Source: Thermoflexales bacterium (GTDB taxonomy: Bacteria > Chloroflexota > Anaerolineae > B4-G1 > SLSP01). Taken from it: a DNA stretch of 23,146 nt. Positions 9,801 through 16,090 of the stretch are shown here, one piece after another. The position numbers were made by a program, and so were the translations under genes. Position 1 is the stretch's first letter, and each line of letters opens with the position of its first letter. A model generated the notes under the pieces. It was given only the letters and a program-made list of their open reading frames with translations, was not told the origin of the DNA and made no database searches. The stretch is taken from positions 1 to 23,146 of the forward strand of contig WFQZ01000313.1 in assembly GCA_015486785.1 (NCBI GenBank), read 5' to 3'.

Positions 9801-12800
9801 TGGTAGAGTTCTTCACGCCAGATGGGAGCAGTGATGGCAACTCGCTCTTCGTCGGCTCTAACAACCTCGGTCAGACCGCTCCCTCCTACATCGCGGCTGC
9901 TGATTGTCACATTGACGAGCCTACCGACACGAAGGATATCGGGTTCCCCGATATGCACATCGTGATGAACGTCACCGGTAGTGTTCCTGAGCATCCCATC
10001 CCCTGGCTTACCGAGGTCCCCACCACGGGGCAGGTGCTGGGCGATAAGTTCGCTCCGATAACCGTGACCTTCGATGCCAGCGATGCCATGACCCAGGTCA
10101 CACAGCCCGGAAAGTACCACGGCACCCTGTTCGTCCATTCCGCGGACCCCAACCATGCCAAGATCGTTGTCCCGGTCACGATGACCGTGACTCCGCCGGC
10201 GGACTGGGGCAAGGTCACCGGAGTGATCAGCGGCTTTGACCACTGTGACCAGAGTGCTTCCCCGCTCCCCGGCACTGACTTGCTGCTTGAGGCTGGCAAC
10301 GGGATGACCTGGACTGTGACCACCGATGTCAGCGGCACCTATCAACTCTGGATGCCTGCCGGCACGGTGACCATCACCGTGTCCAAGGCTGATTACACCA
10401 AGGACGCGGCGGTCGTGACCGTTCCCGCCGGAGGTACGCAGACTAAGAACTTCACGCTGCGGTTGTTGAAACCCTGTGTGACCGTGCCGCAATCTTACGA
10501 AACCACGCTCGAACTCGGCGACACCGGCGCGGTGACGCACACCATCACCAACAGCGGCGCGGCTTCCACAGACTGGAGCATGGCCGAAGTGAACCTCGGC
10601 GATGAGGTGAGCGGGCCAAAAGGCGTGAACACGCTCTTCTCTGAAGACTTTGAGGGCTCGTTCCCACCGGCCGGCTGGAGCGTTCAGAATAACCTCTCCG
10701 GTTCCAATGTCTGGGATCGCAACGATGTCTTCGGTGCTCCCAACAGAACCAATGGCAGTGGATATTCTGCCGATGCGGACTCCGATGCTATGTGCGGCGC
10801 TCCTTGGGATACAGAGCTTCATAGCCCGCCCATTGATCTCAGCGGCACGACGGCTCCGGAGTTGACCTATCAGAGCAACTTCCAGGACTATGCCGGAGCG
10901 GGTGAAGCCTGGTTGTACGTCTCCGTTGATAACGGCTCCACCTGGATCACGCTGACCCACTGGACGGCAGACCATGGGCCGACGCTGGAGACGGTCGATC
11001 TCTCCTCTTACGTCGGGGACACGATCATCTTGAACTGGCGATACTCGGATAACGGCGATGGCTGTGCTTGGTACTGGCAGATCGACGATGTACAAATCTC
11101 CGATGTGGATCAAGTCACCTGGCTGAACGCTTCTCCGGCCAGCGGCTCGCTGCCGGCTGACACCGGTGCCGTTGACGTGGTCGCGCAGTTTGATGCCGGT
11201 CAGGTCTCGCAGCCTGGTACCTACGTGGCGCACCTGGATACGTCCAGTGACGATCCCAACTCACCGCAAACCACCGTGGTGACGATGACCGTCACACCTC
11301 CTTCTGGGTGGCACGAACTGACCGGAACGGTCAGCAGCAAGGGCCGCTGCGATAGCGATCCTTGGGCGATTGAAGATGCCCAGGTTCATATCCAAGGCGA
11401 CACGGTGAGTGTAACTTTGTCCACCGACGAAAACGGCGCTTTCAGCTACTGGCTGGCGCCGGGCACGTACACGTTCACCGTCTCGGCGGATGAGCACGAG
11501 GGGCAAAGTCGCACCATAAGTGTCCAAACTTTGGTTGCGCCCTTGCCGCAAGTCTTCCTCTTGAACTGGCTCAAGCCTTGCCTCAGCGACGCGCCGCATG
11601 TCTTCTCGGCCACGCTGGATATGGGCACGGTGATGACCTACCCGCTCACGATCACCAACAGCGGTCACCTGGCAGCCAACTTCGAGATGATCGAAATGTC
11701 CTACGGTTACCAACCGGCGTTGTCCGGCCCGCGCGTGATCAACGTCCCGCAATCCCACCGCGCTAAGGAAGGCTCTGGGCTTATGGACGTGGATTGGCCG
11801 TTCCGCTACCCGCTGGGTGGTACTTACGTTGACGCCAACCCCTTGGCGGTACAGAAGGCCAAAGTCCTGCTGTACCACGCCGATGATAACGCAGAGCCGT
11901 TGCATACCATCCTTTCCGGTTACCCGGATATCGAGAGTGTGGACGTCTGGGATGACTACTGGGATGGCACGCCGACGCTGGGCGATCTGACGCCCTACGA
12001 TGTGGTCATCGTTTGGAACGACTATGCCTACGGCGATCCCGAAGCGCTGGGGAACGTGTTGGCCGACTATGTGGATGCCGGCGGGAAAGTCATTCTCACC
12101 GCGTTCAACTGGTACGATGAAGACCAACTCCAGGGCCGGCTGATGAAGCACTACAGCCCGTTGCTCTCTACCAACGAAGGCAACTGGATGTCTGAGGCCT
12201 CTCTGGGCACGTTCGACCACAACAGCCGCATCATGCAGGGCGTCACCTCGGTCAGCGATAAGTACCGCGACAAAGTGGACCTTGCACCTGGGGCAGAGCT
12301 GATCGCCAGTTGGGATGACGGAGAGGAGTTCGTGGCCGTGAAAGGCAGTGTCGTGGCCATCAATACCTACTCCGGGCCGTACTACCAGTGGACGGGCGAT
12401 ATGGGTATGCTGTTCCACAATGCGGTAGACTACCTGCGCGGGGACATCGTGCCCTGGCTGGGCGAAACTCCGGAACAAGGCACGGTGGCCATCGGCGGCA
12501 GTGCTACGGTGAGCATCACGATGGATGCCACTTCGTTGACCGAGCCTGGTGAGTACTACGCCAAACTGCGTGTCAGCAGTGAGGACCAGGCCTTCGCCGC
12601 CGAGACCATCCCCGTCACACTGACGGTGAAAGTTCCCGACACCTACGGGAAGCTGGTGGGTGTTGTCTCCGGGCTGGGGCACTGCGATGTAGTGACCCCC
12701 ACCGTGCTGACTGGTACGGAGGTTCTCGTTACCGCCACTAGCGGAGAGTCCCAGACTATCACCACTGATGATGCCGGAGCTTACGAGCTATGGCTCGCTG

Positions 12801-15754
12801 CGAACGCCGGCCCCTTCACCGTGACCGTGGCCCCCAATGGCTACCTGGCGCAGACGGTCAGCGGCGTGAAGATCACCGGCACGGAAGTGACCACTCAGAA
12901 CATCGCGCTTCGTCCGCTGGAGCCGTGTGTAGGCGATGTCTCGCCGTCCTCCTATGCCATCACTCTGACCATGGGAATGAGCGGAACGCTGCCCTACACA
13001 GTCACCAACAACGGCGCGGGAGACCTGACTTGGGATCTCTCCGAGGCTGCCGGCGGTTTCCAGATCGCCGCACCTCAGGCCGGTGAAGATGTCTTGGTGG
13101 TATCTGAGGATAACAATGATGCCGCCGCCCTGGAAAGCGCCTTGACGGCTCTGGGGTACACCTACGCCGACGTTGAGAATACGGCCTTCACCTCCATGGA
13201 TGTTTCCGATCTGCTCGGTTACAAGGCTGTGTTCTATGCCGGCACTCCCTCCTCAGGGAGTGAAGATACCCAAGCTGTCGCCTACCTGGATGCCGGAGGC
13301 CGTTTGCTGGTCACCGACCACGACTACGCCTTCTACTACTGTGATGGCGGCTATGGCTCTCCTGCCCAATTGGGGATCAACTATCTCAAGTGTCACTATG
13401 TCTCTGACAGTGGCTCAACAGGCGTCTTGACCGGTACGGACATCATGGCCGGGATTAACCCCGATGTGAGTTCCGATCCCTATCCGGATGACATCACGTT
13501 GCTGGATTCGGACCCGGTGGGCATCTTTGACGCGCCAAGTGGAAACCTGGCCGGGTTGAAGATCGCTCGGAATGGCTACAGGGCCATGCTCCTTACGTGG
13601 GATTTCCACTACGCCGACTCGGTATCTGACCAGACGGCCATCGTGCAGAAAGCGATGGACTTCTTCACCGCCAGCGGTGGCGGTACCGGTGGCGGAGACA
13701 TCCCCTGGCTGGATGAATCACCGTCCGGCGGCGAGACGGCGATGGACAGCACGACCCCGGTCGCGCTGACCTTCGACGCGGGCCAAGTGGATCAGCCTGG
13801 TGTCTACACCGGCACCCTCACGCTGAAGAGCAATGATCAAGCCCGACCAGAACTGCCTGCCGTGGTCGCTATGACCGTGCAGCCGCCTTCTGATTGGGGC
13901 AAGCTCTACGGCACGATCAACAGTCAAGGCTACTGCGATGCGGAATCCACCCCCTTGGAGGGCGCGACGGTGCTCATTGCCAGCACCACCAGCACCCAGA
14001 CTTGGGAACTGACTACCGACGTCAGCGGCACCTATGCCTACTGGCTGCCGCCTGGTTTCTACACCGTCACCGTTGCCGCTGCCGATCACATCTCACACAG
14101 CGAACAGGTCCAGTTAGGCTCAGGGATGCTGCCTTACAACTTCGACCTCCGCTGGATCAAGCCTTGCTTGACCACCACGCCCACGGCTCTTCAGATCACG
14201 CTTGATCGCGGCGTCACCGCGACGATTCCCTTCACCATCGCCAACGGCGGCGCACTCAGCACCTCCGTGACCTTGGTGGAAAAGGATCGGGGCCGTGAAA
14301 TCAACGGGCCGCAACCGCTGGGCAGTGGGCCGGACACCTTCGGCTACGTCCTCCGCGACTCCAATGATGCCGATGGGCCGGCCTACAACTTCGTGGACAT
14401 CTCCGGCTCCGGCACCGCCGTCTCGCTGAGCGATGATAGCTCTGCTGAAGTACCGCTGGGCTTCACCTTCAACTTCTACGGCGACAACTATCAACACGTC
14501 TACATCAACAGCAACGGCTTCCTGTCCTTCGGCAAAGGCTCCGTCGACTTGAGCGGCGATCTCATCCCTTCCACCAACGAACCGAATAACATCGTGGCGT
14601 TGATGTGGGATGACCTCAAGCCCGGCAGTGGTGCGGCTTACTATCAGTTCTTTGATAGTTGCCCCTACGGCAACGGCGCGTGCTTCGTCGCCGAATACCA
14701 GAACTTCCAGCACGTGGACGGTTCATCCGCCGGTACCTGGGAAGCGATTCTCTTCCGCGATGGCAGCATCCTGATGCAGTTTGCCGATGGTGGGCAATCG
14801 GTCGGGACGCTGAGCACAGGGATTGAGAATAAGTTCGGGACGGACGGACTCTCCTACGCCTACCAAGTCCCCGGCAAGCCCGCGAGCCAGACCGCTGTCT
14901 GCTTCGCCTACCCCGGCAATCCCACCGACTGTATCGCCACCGACATCCCGTGGTTCGATGTCAGTGCGTTGAACGGCTACGTGGATACCGACGGCGCGAT
15001 GGAGCTGAGTGCGTCCTTCGATGCGAGCGTGCCCGAAACTGCGCAACCTGGGCAGTACTTCGGAGTGCTCACCATCATGAGCAATGACCCGCGCCATCCG
15101 CAACTCGAGGTCCCGCTCACGCTAACCGTCAAGCAGGCGACCGGCCTTGGCAAGCTGACCGGTGTCGTTTCTGCCGGCGAACGGTGCGACAAGAACTTCG
15201 CTCCGTTAGCGGGTGCTGTGGTGGGCATCGTGGGACAGTCCGGCGCAAGCTGGTCGGCCACCACCGATGTCAGCGGCACCTATGAGCTGTGGCTTGATGC
15301 GGCTGCCGGGCCGTTTACCGTAACGGTCAGCGCAGATGGCTACGCCTCAGATGCGGCCGGCGGCGTCACCGTGACGGCGGATCAGATCACGCAGCAGAAT
15401 GCCCGCTTGCGCAAGATGGTGCCCTGCATCAGTGTCAACCCCACTTCCTTCGAGGTCGACCTCGTCGCGGGTAGTGTGACGACACGGGTGCTCACCATCA
15501 GCAACAGCGGTGCCGGTGCGCTGAATGTCACCAAGTTCCAGGGCGCGGATTGGCTCTCCTCGGCTCAATCAGCCGTGACTGTCCAACCAGATAGCTCTCA
15601 AGATGTGGTGTTGACTTTCGATGCCCACAACCGGCTGGGGCAATACGTCTGGCCGTTGAACATCGATAGCAATGACGGACAACAGAAAGTCTCTGTGACG
15701 ATGAATGTTGTCACGACCTACCAAGTGTACATGCCGCTAGTGGTACGTCATTAG
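3842..15754 (+). CDS. Giant secreted multidomain protein (3970 aa) with beta-propeller, adhesin-like and repeated Ig/CarboxypepD_reg-like modules
   Basis: Exported protein with an extracellular or surface role; no enzyme active site is evident. Residues 1-24 are a signal peptide (MRTRWLNLVMLLTMVLSAIP, likely cut after 'AQA'), followed by an Ala/Pro-rich stretch to about 130. Residues 133-574 form a beta-propeller-like domain common in large secreted bacterial proteins ('PPDTNGQVGPNHYVQMVN', 'DGYYMSANQF', 'RWMGSVAMDGAGDIALGYS'). Residues 578-1352 hold five carboxypeptidase-regulatory-like folds and two cleaved-adhesin/MAM-like domains (about 750-918 and 1097-1263, each ending in 'IDDV'). Residues 1353-3860 are six composite units of split Ig-like domain, insert and regulatory-like fold. 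Residues 3860-3957 are an intact Ig-like domain, and the end is TYQVYMPLVVRH. The frame is uninterrupted for 11.9 kb, with its own promoter and terminator. Adhesion, surface-layer or glycan-binding function is inference. Confidence 0.95.
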   Translation: MRTRWLNLVMLLTMVLSAIPVTAQAAAPAAPSASTAEAPPAAQVVAQAPAPATQTEPQTAPEFQLTNPFVSEPSSPADTRGLAPAPVVSTNRPAGAVKQTLGRATLGNRKPAIEEPNFVDPVAQRSQRPNTMPPTIQNFEGVNNVDGVLPPDTNGQVGPNHYVQMVNLSTAIYDKQGNLLYGPFHPSDLWPSGDVCHTSNDGDPVVVYDQLADRWLLTQFALPHYPNGPFYECIAVSKGSTPTNDPNDWYPYTFQVHATKMDDYPKIGVWPDGYYMSANQFTSGWAGVGVWVFQRDKMLQGQPATFQYFDLANVDINYGGFLPSNLSGNTPPPAGTPNYYGSVDMNWSGTDDVFHIFAFHTDWNDPANSTFTLVKDLVTAPFDSSMCGGARSCIPQPGTSQGLDAIADRLMMHLWYRNFGDHDVLVTNHTVDVDGNDHAGIRWYEIRNPGPNAYIYQQGTYAPDSDNRWMGSVAMDGAGDIALGYSVSSSSVYPSIRYTGRLPSDPLGEMAQGEGTIIDGTGSQTHTAARWGDYSALSVDPVDDCTFWYTQEYIQTTGSAPWQTRIASFQFPNCVAAKGRLEGTVESNAGAPIQGATVTATGEHSYMTYSGSDGRYGFSAIPTGTYTVTAQAYGYYPKEISGVVVQEDMTTTQNISMTALPTYQVSGKVTDATTGWPLYAEIDIEGYPNSPIWTDPATGMYSVTLASATHYTFTVSAWVNGYTDVTQPVGPLTQNETKDFALNASLGECSAPGYHPESYVYTQDFEASDGGYTHAGAQDDWAWGTVSGWPYGCASGTKCWGTNLTGHYSDNSTAVLTSPVITLTDVPTGTVLSVSWQQAWHMEKGWDFAYAEVSINGGAWQSMWDSLITSEGDWQSKSYDISAAAGGSVQFRWRITSDTNTNYEGYYIDDVKISEGCTSSAGGLLVGNVYSGTIGGTAVNGVSVWDELGNKATSQATPNDDNVDDGFYTLFSPTGVHTYTAWAKGYGPAYANGVSIADGSTTEQDFALPAPKYYKVEGVVTDATTGWPLYASINVEGQTIWSDPVTGYYSITLAEMAEYNFNVSAWVDGYTDVTQHVGPLNGDLTQNFALSVDAVCTAPGYTRGDPLLSEDFEGAFPPSGWKKYQTGATDDPGWVQTNLQKHSGSFSAYHNDDMTTGDAIAWLVAPQFSVPAGGGALTFWQYDHWAAWGNYHGIWVSTGSGDPSDGDFVELSNLAIPADGSWEQVAIDLSAYAGQKVYVAFRYVGNYADEWYIDDVAFMDACAPLPGGLVVGNVYDANTGDALNDAIVSTTGYSATTAATTDSAVDDGFYTLFSPSGSYTITASMSDYADDAKFVNVQYHKTVRQDFSLGAGHITATPDGIHVTMPVGQNMKKWLTLANDGAKAATFELVEQAGGFIPNGPVSAMAMKQANGERRFVLAVDGKEDSVPAAPWSPSGDVNLVLDDGSAENSIGLTGGGQFLWLNRFTPDPSDFPFTLDEVWMIFQNSANVGEKMELVIWEDKDGDGDPGTNAVFRSAENVTVQSNDGTTWNVYHLSSPVFFSGPGDVLIGVVNRDNAGSHPAAIDQTASQHRSWIGLYSGNPPEPPTLPADGAWGVIDDLSASLAGNWMIRGSGVTGGVDVPWLSELPVTGTIAPSGTQQAMITFDGGVPETNQPGTYYASILVADDTPYRLASIPMTMTLTPPSTWGRVTGKVQSLGYCDVATPTLLADAPITITGQGGAVWYTSSDVSGTYQLWLDAVYSPLTITVSAPDHVTKVYTNVIVSESETTTQDLSLRWNKPCVSVDPTAYDVSLTLGMTKTLPFTITNGGPITTFYRLSEKNGNMVLMSPHTTQINASAPGNIVTIGDLGLSPNPHPATSASPSQPPYRPDGTYTLTESKSQTIQSGNSVACSAGGIHADNSYLRVFTLSDFGIDDEFTVINVEVGIETAAAGSGGSQPAKVRLYTLNGDLKWANMTLIGSADVTVEDQDLTIISVPVAGVVPAGGKLVVEFFTPDGSSDGNSLFVGSNNLGQTAPSYIAAADCHIDEPTDTKDIGFPDMHIVMNVTGSVPEHPIPWLTEVPTTGQVLGDKFAPITVTFDASDAMTQVTQPGKYHGTLFVHSADPNHAKIVVPVTMTVTPPADWGKVTGVISGFDHCDQSASPLPGTDLLLEAGNGMTWTVTTDVSGTYQLWMPAGTVTITVSKADYTKDAAVVTVPAGGTQTKNFTLRLLKPCVTVPQSYETTLELGDTGAVTHTITNSGAASTDWSMAEVNLGDEVSGPKGVNTLFSEDFEGSFPPAGWSVQNNLSGSNVWDRNDVFGAPNRTNGSGYSADADSDAMCGAPWDTELHSPPIDLSGTTAPELTYQSNFQDYAGAGEAWLYVSVDNGSTWITLTHWTADHGPTLETVDLSSYVGDTIILNWRYSDNGDGCAWYWQIDDVQISDVDQVTWLNASPASGSLPADTGAVDVVAQFDAGQVSQPGTYVAHLDTSSDDPNSPQTTVVTMTVTPPSGWHELTGTVSSKGRCDSDPWAIEDAQVHIQGDTVSVTLSTDENGAFSYWLAPGTYTFTVSADEHEGQSRTISVQTLVAPLPQVFLLNWLKPCLSDAPHVFSATLDMGTVMTYPLTITNSGHLAANFEMIEMSYGYQPALSGPRVINVPQSHRAKEGSGLMDVDWPFRYPLGGTYVDANPLAVQKAKVLLYHADDNAEPLHTILSGYPDIESVDVWDDYWDGTPTLGDLTPYDVVIVWNDYAYGDPEALGNVLADYVDAGGKVILTAFNWYDEDQLQGRLMKHYSPLLSTNEGNWMSEASLGTFDHNSRIMQGVTSVSDKYRDKVDLAPGAELIASWDDGEEFVAVKGSVVAINTYSGPYYQWTGDMGMLFHNAVDYLRGDIVPWLGETPEQGTVAIGGSATVSITMDATSLTEPGEYYAKLRVSSEDQAFAAETIPVTLTVKVPDTYGKLVGVVSGLGHCDVVTPTVLTGTEVLVTATSGESQTITTDDAGAYELWLAANAGPFTVTVAPNGYLAQTVSGVKITGTEVTTQNIALRPLEPCVGDVSPSSYAITLTMGMSGTLPYTVTNNGAGDLTWDLSEAAGGFQIAAPQAGEDVLVVSEDNNDAAALESALTALGYTYADVENTAFTSMDVSDLLGYKAVFYAGTPSSGSEDTQAVAYLDAGGRLLVTDHDYAFYYCDGGYGSPAQLGINYLKCHYVSDSGSTGVLTGTDIMAGINPDVSSDPYPDDITLLDSDPVGIFDAPSGNLAGLKIARNGYRAMLLTWDFHYADSVSDQTAIVQKAMDFFTASGGGTGGGDIPWLDESPSGGETAMDSTTPVALTFDAGQVDQPGVYTGTLTLKSNDQARPELPAVVAMTVQPPSDWGKLYGTINSQGYCDAESTPLEGATVLIASTTSTQTWELTTDVSGTYAYWLPPGFYTVTVAAADHISHSEQVQLGSGMLPYNFDLRWIKPCLTTTPTALQITLDRGVTATIPFTIANGGALSTSVTLVEKDRGREINGPQPLGSGPDTFGYVLRDSNDADGPAYNFVDISGSGTAVSLSDDSSAEVPLGFTFNFYGDNYQHVYINSNGFLSFGKGSVDLSGDLIPSTNEPNNIVALMWDDLKPGSGAAYYQFFDSCPYGNGACFVAEYQNFQHVDGSSAGTWEAILFRDGSILMQFADGGQSVGTLSTGIENKFGTDGLSYAYQVPGKPASQTAVCFAYPGNPTDCIATDIPWFDVSALNGYVDTDGAMELSASFDASVPETAQPGQYFGVLTIMSNDPRHPQLEVPLTLTVKQATGLGKLTGVVSAGERCDKNFAPLAGAVVGIVGQSGASWSATTDVSGTYELWLDAAAGPFTVTVSADGYASDAAGGVTVTADQITQQNARLRKMVPCISVNPTSFEVDLVAGSVTTRVLTISNSGAGALNVTKFQGADWLSSAQSAVTVQPDSSQDVVLTFDAHNRLGQYVWPLNIDSNDGQQKVSVTMNVVTTYQVYMPLVVRH
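5825..6877 (+). repeat. Internal duplication, copy 1: regulatory-like, adhesin-like, regulatory-like
   Basis: Codes residues about 662-1012. The first module carries 'VTDATTGWPLYA' and 'NGYTDVTQPVGPL', the middle module starts at 'TQDFEASDGG' and ends at 'YYIDDVKISEGC', and the third carries 'VDDGFYTLFSPTG'. The same order and key sequences recur in copy 2. Confidence 0.85.
6878..7897 (+). repeat. Internal duplication, copy 2
   Basis: Codes residues about 1013-1352 with the order of copy 1: 'VTDATTGWPLYA' and 'DGYTDVTQHVGPL', then 'SEDFEGAFPPSGW' to 'WYIDDVAFMDAC', then 'VDDGFYTLFSPSG'. Around 6738 and 7763 the DNA itself is identical for about 24 bases, so the duplication is fairly recent or still recombining in part. 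Confidence 0.85.
7898..9178 (+). repeat. Composite unit A: split Ig-like domain, insert, regulatory-like fold
   Basis: The Ig-like first part (residues 1353-1396, 'VTMPVGQNMKKWLTLANDG') is followed by an insert of about 220 residues with 'LDDGSAENSIGLTGGGQFLW' and 'EDKDGDGDPG'. The Ig-like second part ('PWLSELPVTGTIAP' to 'MTMTLTPP') and the regulatory-like fold from W1686 ('WGRVTGKVQSLGYCD') complete the unit. The insert fold is not one I can name. Confidence 0.8.
9179..10474 (+). repeat. Composite unit B: insert of beta-rich, jelly-roll-like type
   Basis: Begins at C1780 ('PCVSVDPTAYDVSLTLGMTK'). The insert at about 1822-2052 contains 'YLRVFTLSDFGIDDEFTVIN' and 'GGKLVVEFFTPDGSSDGNSL', beta-rich sequence of uncertain fold. 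The Ig-like remainder restarts at 'PWLTEVPTTG', then W2122 opens the regulatory-like fold ('WGKVTGVISGFDHCD'). Confidence 0.8.
10475..11578 (+). repeat. Composite unit C: insert of cleaved-adhesin/MAM-like type
   Basis: Begins at the Cys of 'KPCVTVPQSYETTLELGDTG'. The insert at about 2265-2420 starts 'FSEDFEGSFPPAGW' and ends 'WYWQIDDVQISDV', clearly related to the adhesin-like domain of internal duplication copy 2. Ig-like resumption is at 'TWLNASPASG'; the regulatory-like fold begins 'WHELTGTVSSKGRCD'. Confidence 0.82.
11579..12925 (+). repeat. Composite unit D: insert resembling a class I glutamine amidotransferase-like fold
   Basis: Begins at 'PCLSDAPHVFSATLDMG'. The insert (core about 2673-2865) alternates strands and helices: 'AKVLLYHADD', 'YDVVIVWNDYAYGDPEALG', 'LADYVDAGGKVILTAFNWYD'. 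No Gly-x-Cys-x-Gly nucleophile elbow is present, so catalysis is unlikely. Ig-like resumption is at 'PWLGETPEQG'. Confidence 0.75.
12926..14164 (+). repeat. Composite unit E: second amidotransferase-like insert
   Basis: Begins at 'PCVGDVSPSSYAITLTMGMS'. The insert (about 3082-3280) has 'EDVLVVSEDNNDAAALESAL', 'YKAVFYAGTPSSG' and 'YLDAGGRLLVTDHDYAFY'. It is diverged from the insert of unit D but has the same plan, again with no catalytic Cys elbow. A Gly-rich hinge leads to 'IPWLDESPSGG'. Confidence 0.75.
14165..15424 (+). repeat. Composite unit F: insert of nidogen-like 'FNFYG...SNGFLSFG' type
   Basis: Begins at 'PCLTTTPTALQITLDRGVTA'. The insert (about 3502-3700) contains 'LGFTFNFYGDNYQHVYINSN' and 'NNIVALMWDDLKPG', a module widespread in secreted bacterial proteins. 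Ig-like resumption is at 'IPWFDVSALNG'; the regulatory-like fold begins 'LGKLTGVVSAGERCD'. Confidence 0.8.
15425..15751 (+). repeat. Terminal copy G: intact Ig-like domain without insert, plus C-terminal tail
   Basis: Starts at the Cys of 'VPCISVNPTSFEVDLVAGSV' and runs straight from 'TISNSGAGALNVTKF' into 'GADWLSSAQSAVTV' and 'QYVWPLNIDSNDG'. All the strands seen split in units A-F are contiguous here. The protein then ends with TYQVYMPLVVRH. Confidence 0.82.
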
Positions 15755-15775
15755 TAGCTTGTAACCTCCCTTAAC

Positions 15776-15814
15776 CATAGGCCGCCGGGGCATCCTGGCG
15801 GCCTATGTGTTTTC
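15776..15814 (+). terminator. Intrinsic terminator of the giant gene
   Basis: A perfect 11-bp stem, CATAGGCCGCC (15776-15786) with GGCGGCCTATG (15797-15807), a 10-base loop and a T-rich tail (TGTTTTCTT). It begins 22 bases after the stop codon. Confidence 0.88.
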
Positions 15815-15857
15815 TTGCCCTGCGGTCGCCCTACATTAGAATCCCCTGGAGGTACTT

Positions 15858-16068
15858 CTCCGGGATCGGGAGAGCCTTTCTCCGGGACCGAGAGAGGTAC
15901 TTCTCCGGGATCGGGAGAGCCTTTCTCCGGGACCGAGAGAGGCACTTCTCCGGGACCGAGAGAGGTACTTCTCTGGGATCGGGAGAGCCTTTCTCCGGGA
16001 CCGAGAGAGGTACCTCTCCGGGATCGGGAGAGCACTTCTCCGGGACCGAGAGAGGCACTTCTCCGGTG
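15858..16068. repeat. Tandem array 1: nine 22/23-base units plus a partial tenth
   Basis: Unit A is CTCCGGGAYCGGGAGAG plus CCTTT or CACTT (22 bases). Unit B is CTCCGGGACCGAGAGAGG plus a YACTT or TACCT end (23 bases). Starts are at 15858, 15880, 15903, 15925, 15948, 15971, 15993, 16016, 16038 and 16061 (partial), in the order A B A B B A B A B. Each unit holds a small inverted repeat (TCTCC...GGAGA or similar). An A+B pair is 45 bases, so frames stay open on both strands; the predicted peptides are low-complexity and start without ribosome sites, so I take the array as non-coding. Confidence 0.93.
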
Positions 16069-16090
16069 GTAACTTCCCTGTGCTCTTTGA

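Noticed and set aside
9386..11233. A 615-codon minus-strand open frame inside the giant gene
   Set aside because: It is antisense to a frame with signal peptide, ribosome site and clear domain repeats. Its product is Arg/His-rich without domain sense; GC-rich third positions keep the opposite strand open.
11261..12682. A 473-codon minus-strand open frame inside the giant gene
   Set aside because: Same shadow effect; no ribosome site and no recognisable domain.
11860..13670. Active amidotransferase or peptidase domains in the giant protein
   Set aside because: No nucleophile-elbow Cys or other catalytic set is visible, so only the fold resemblance is kept.
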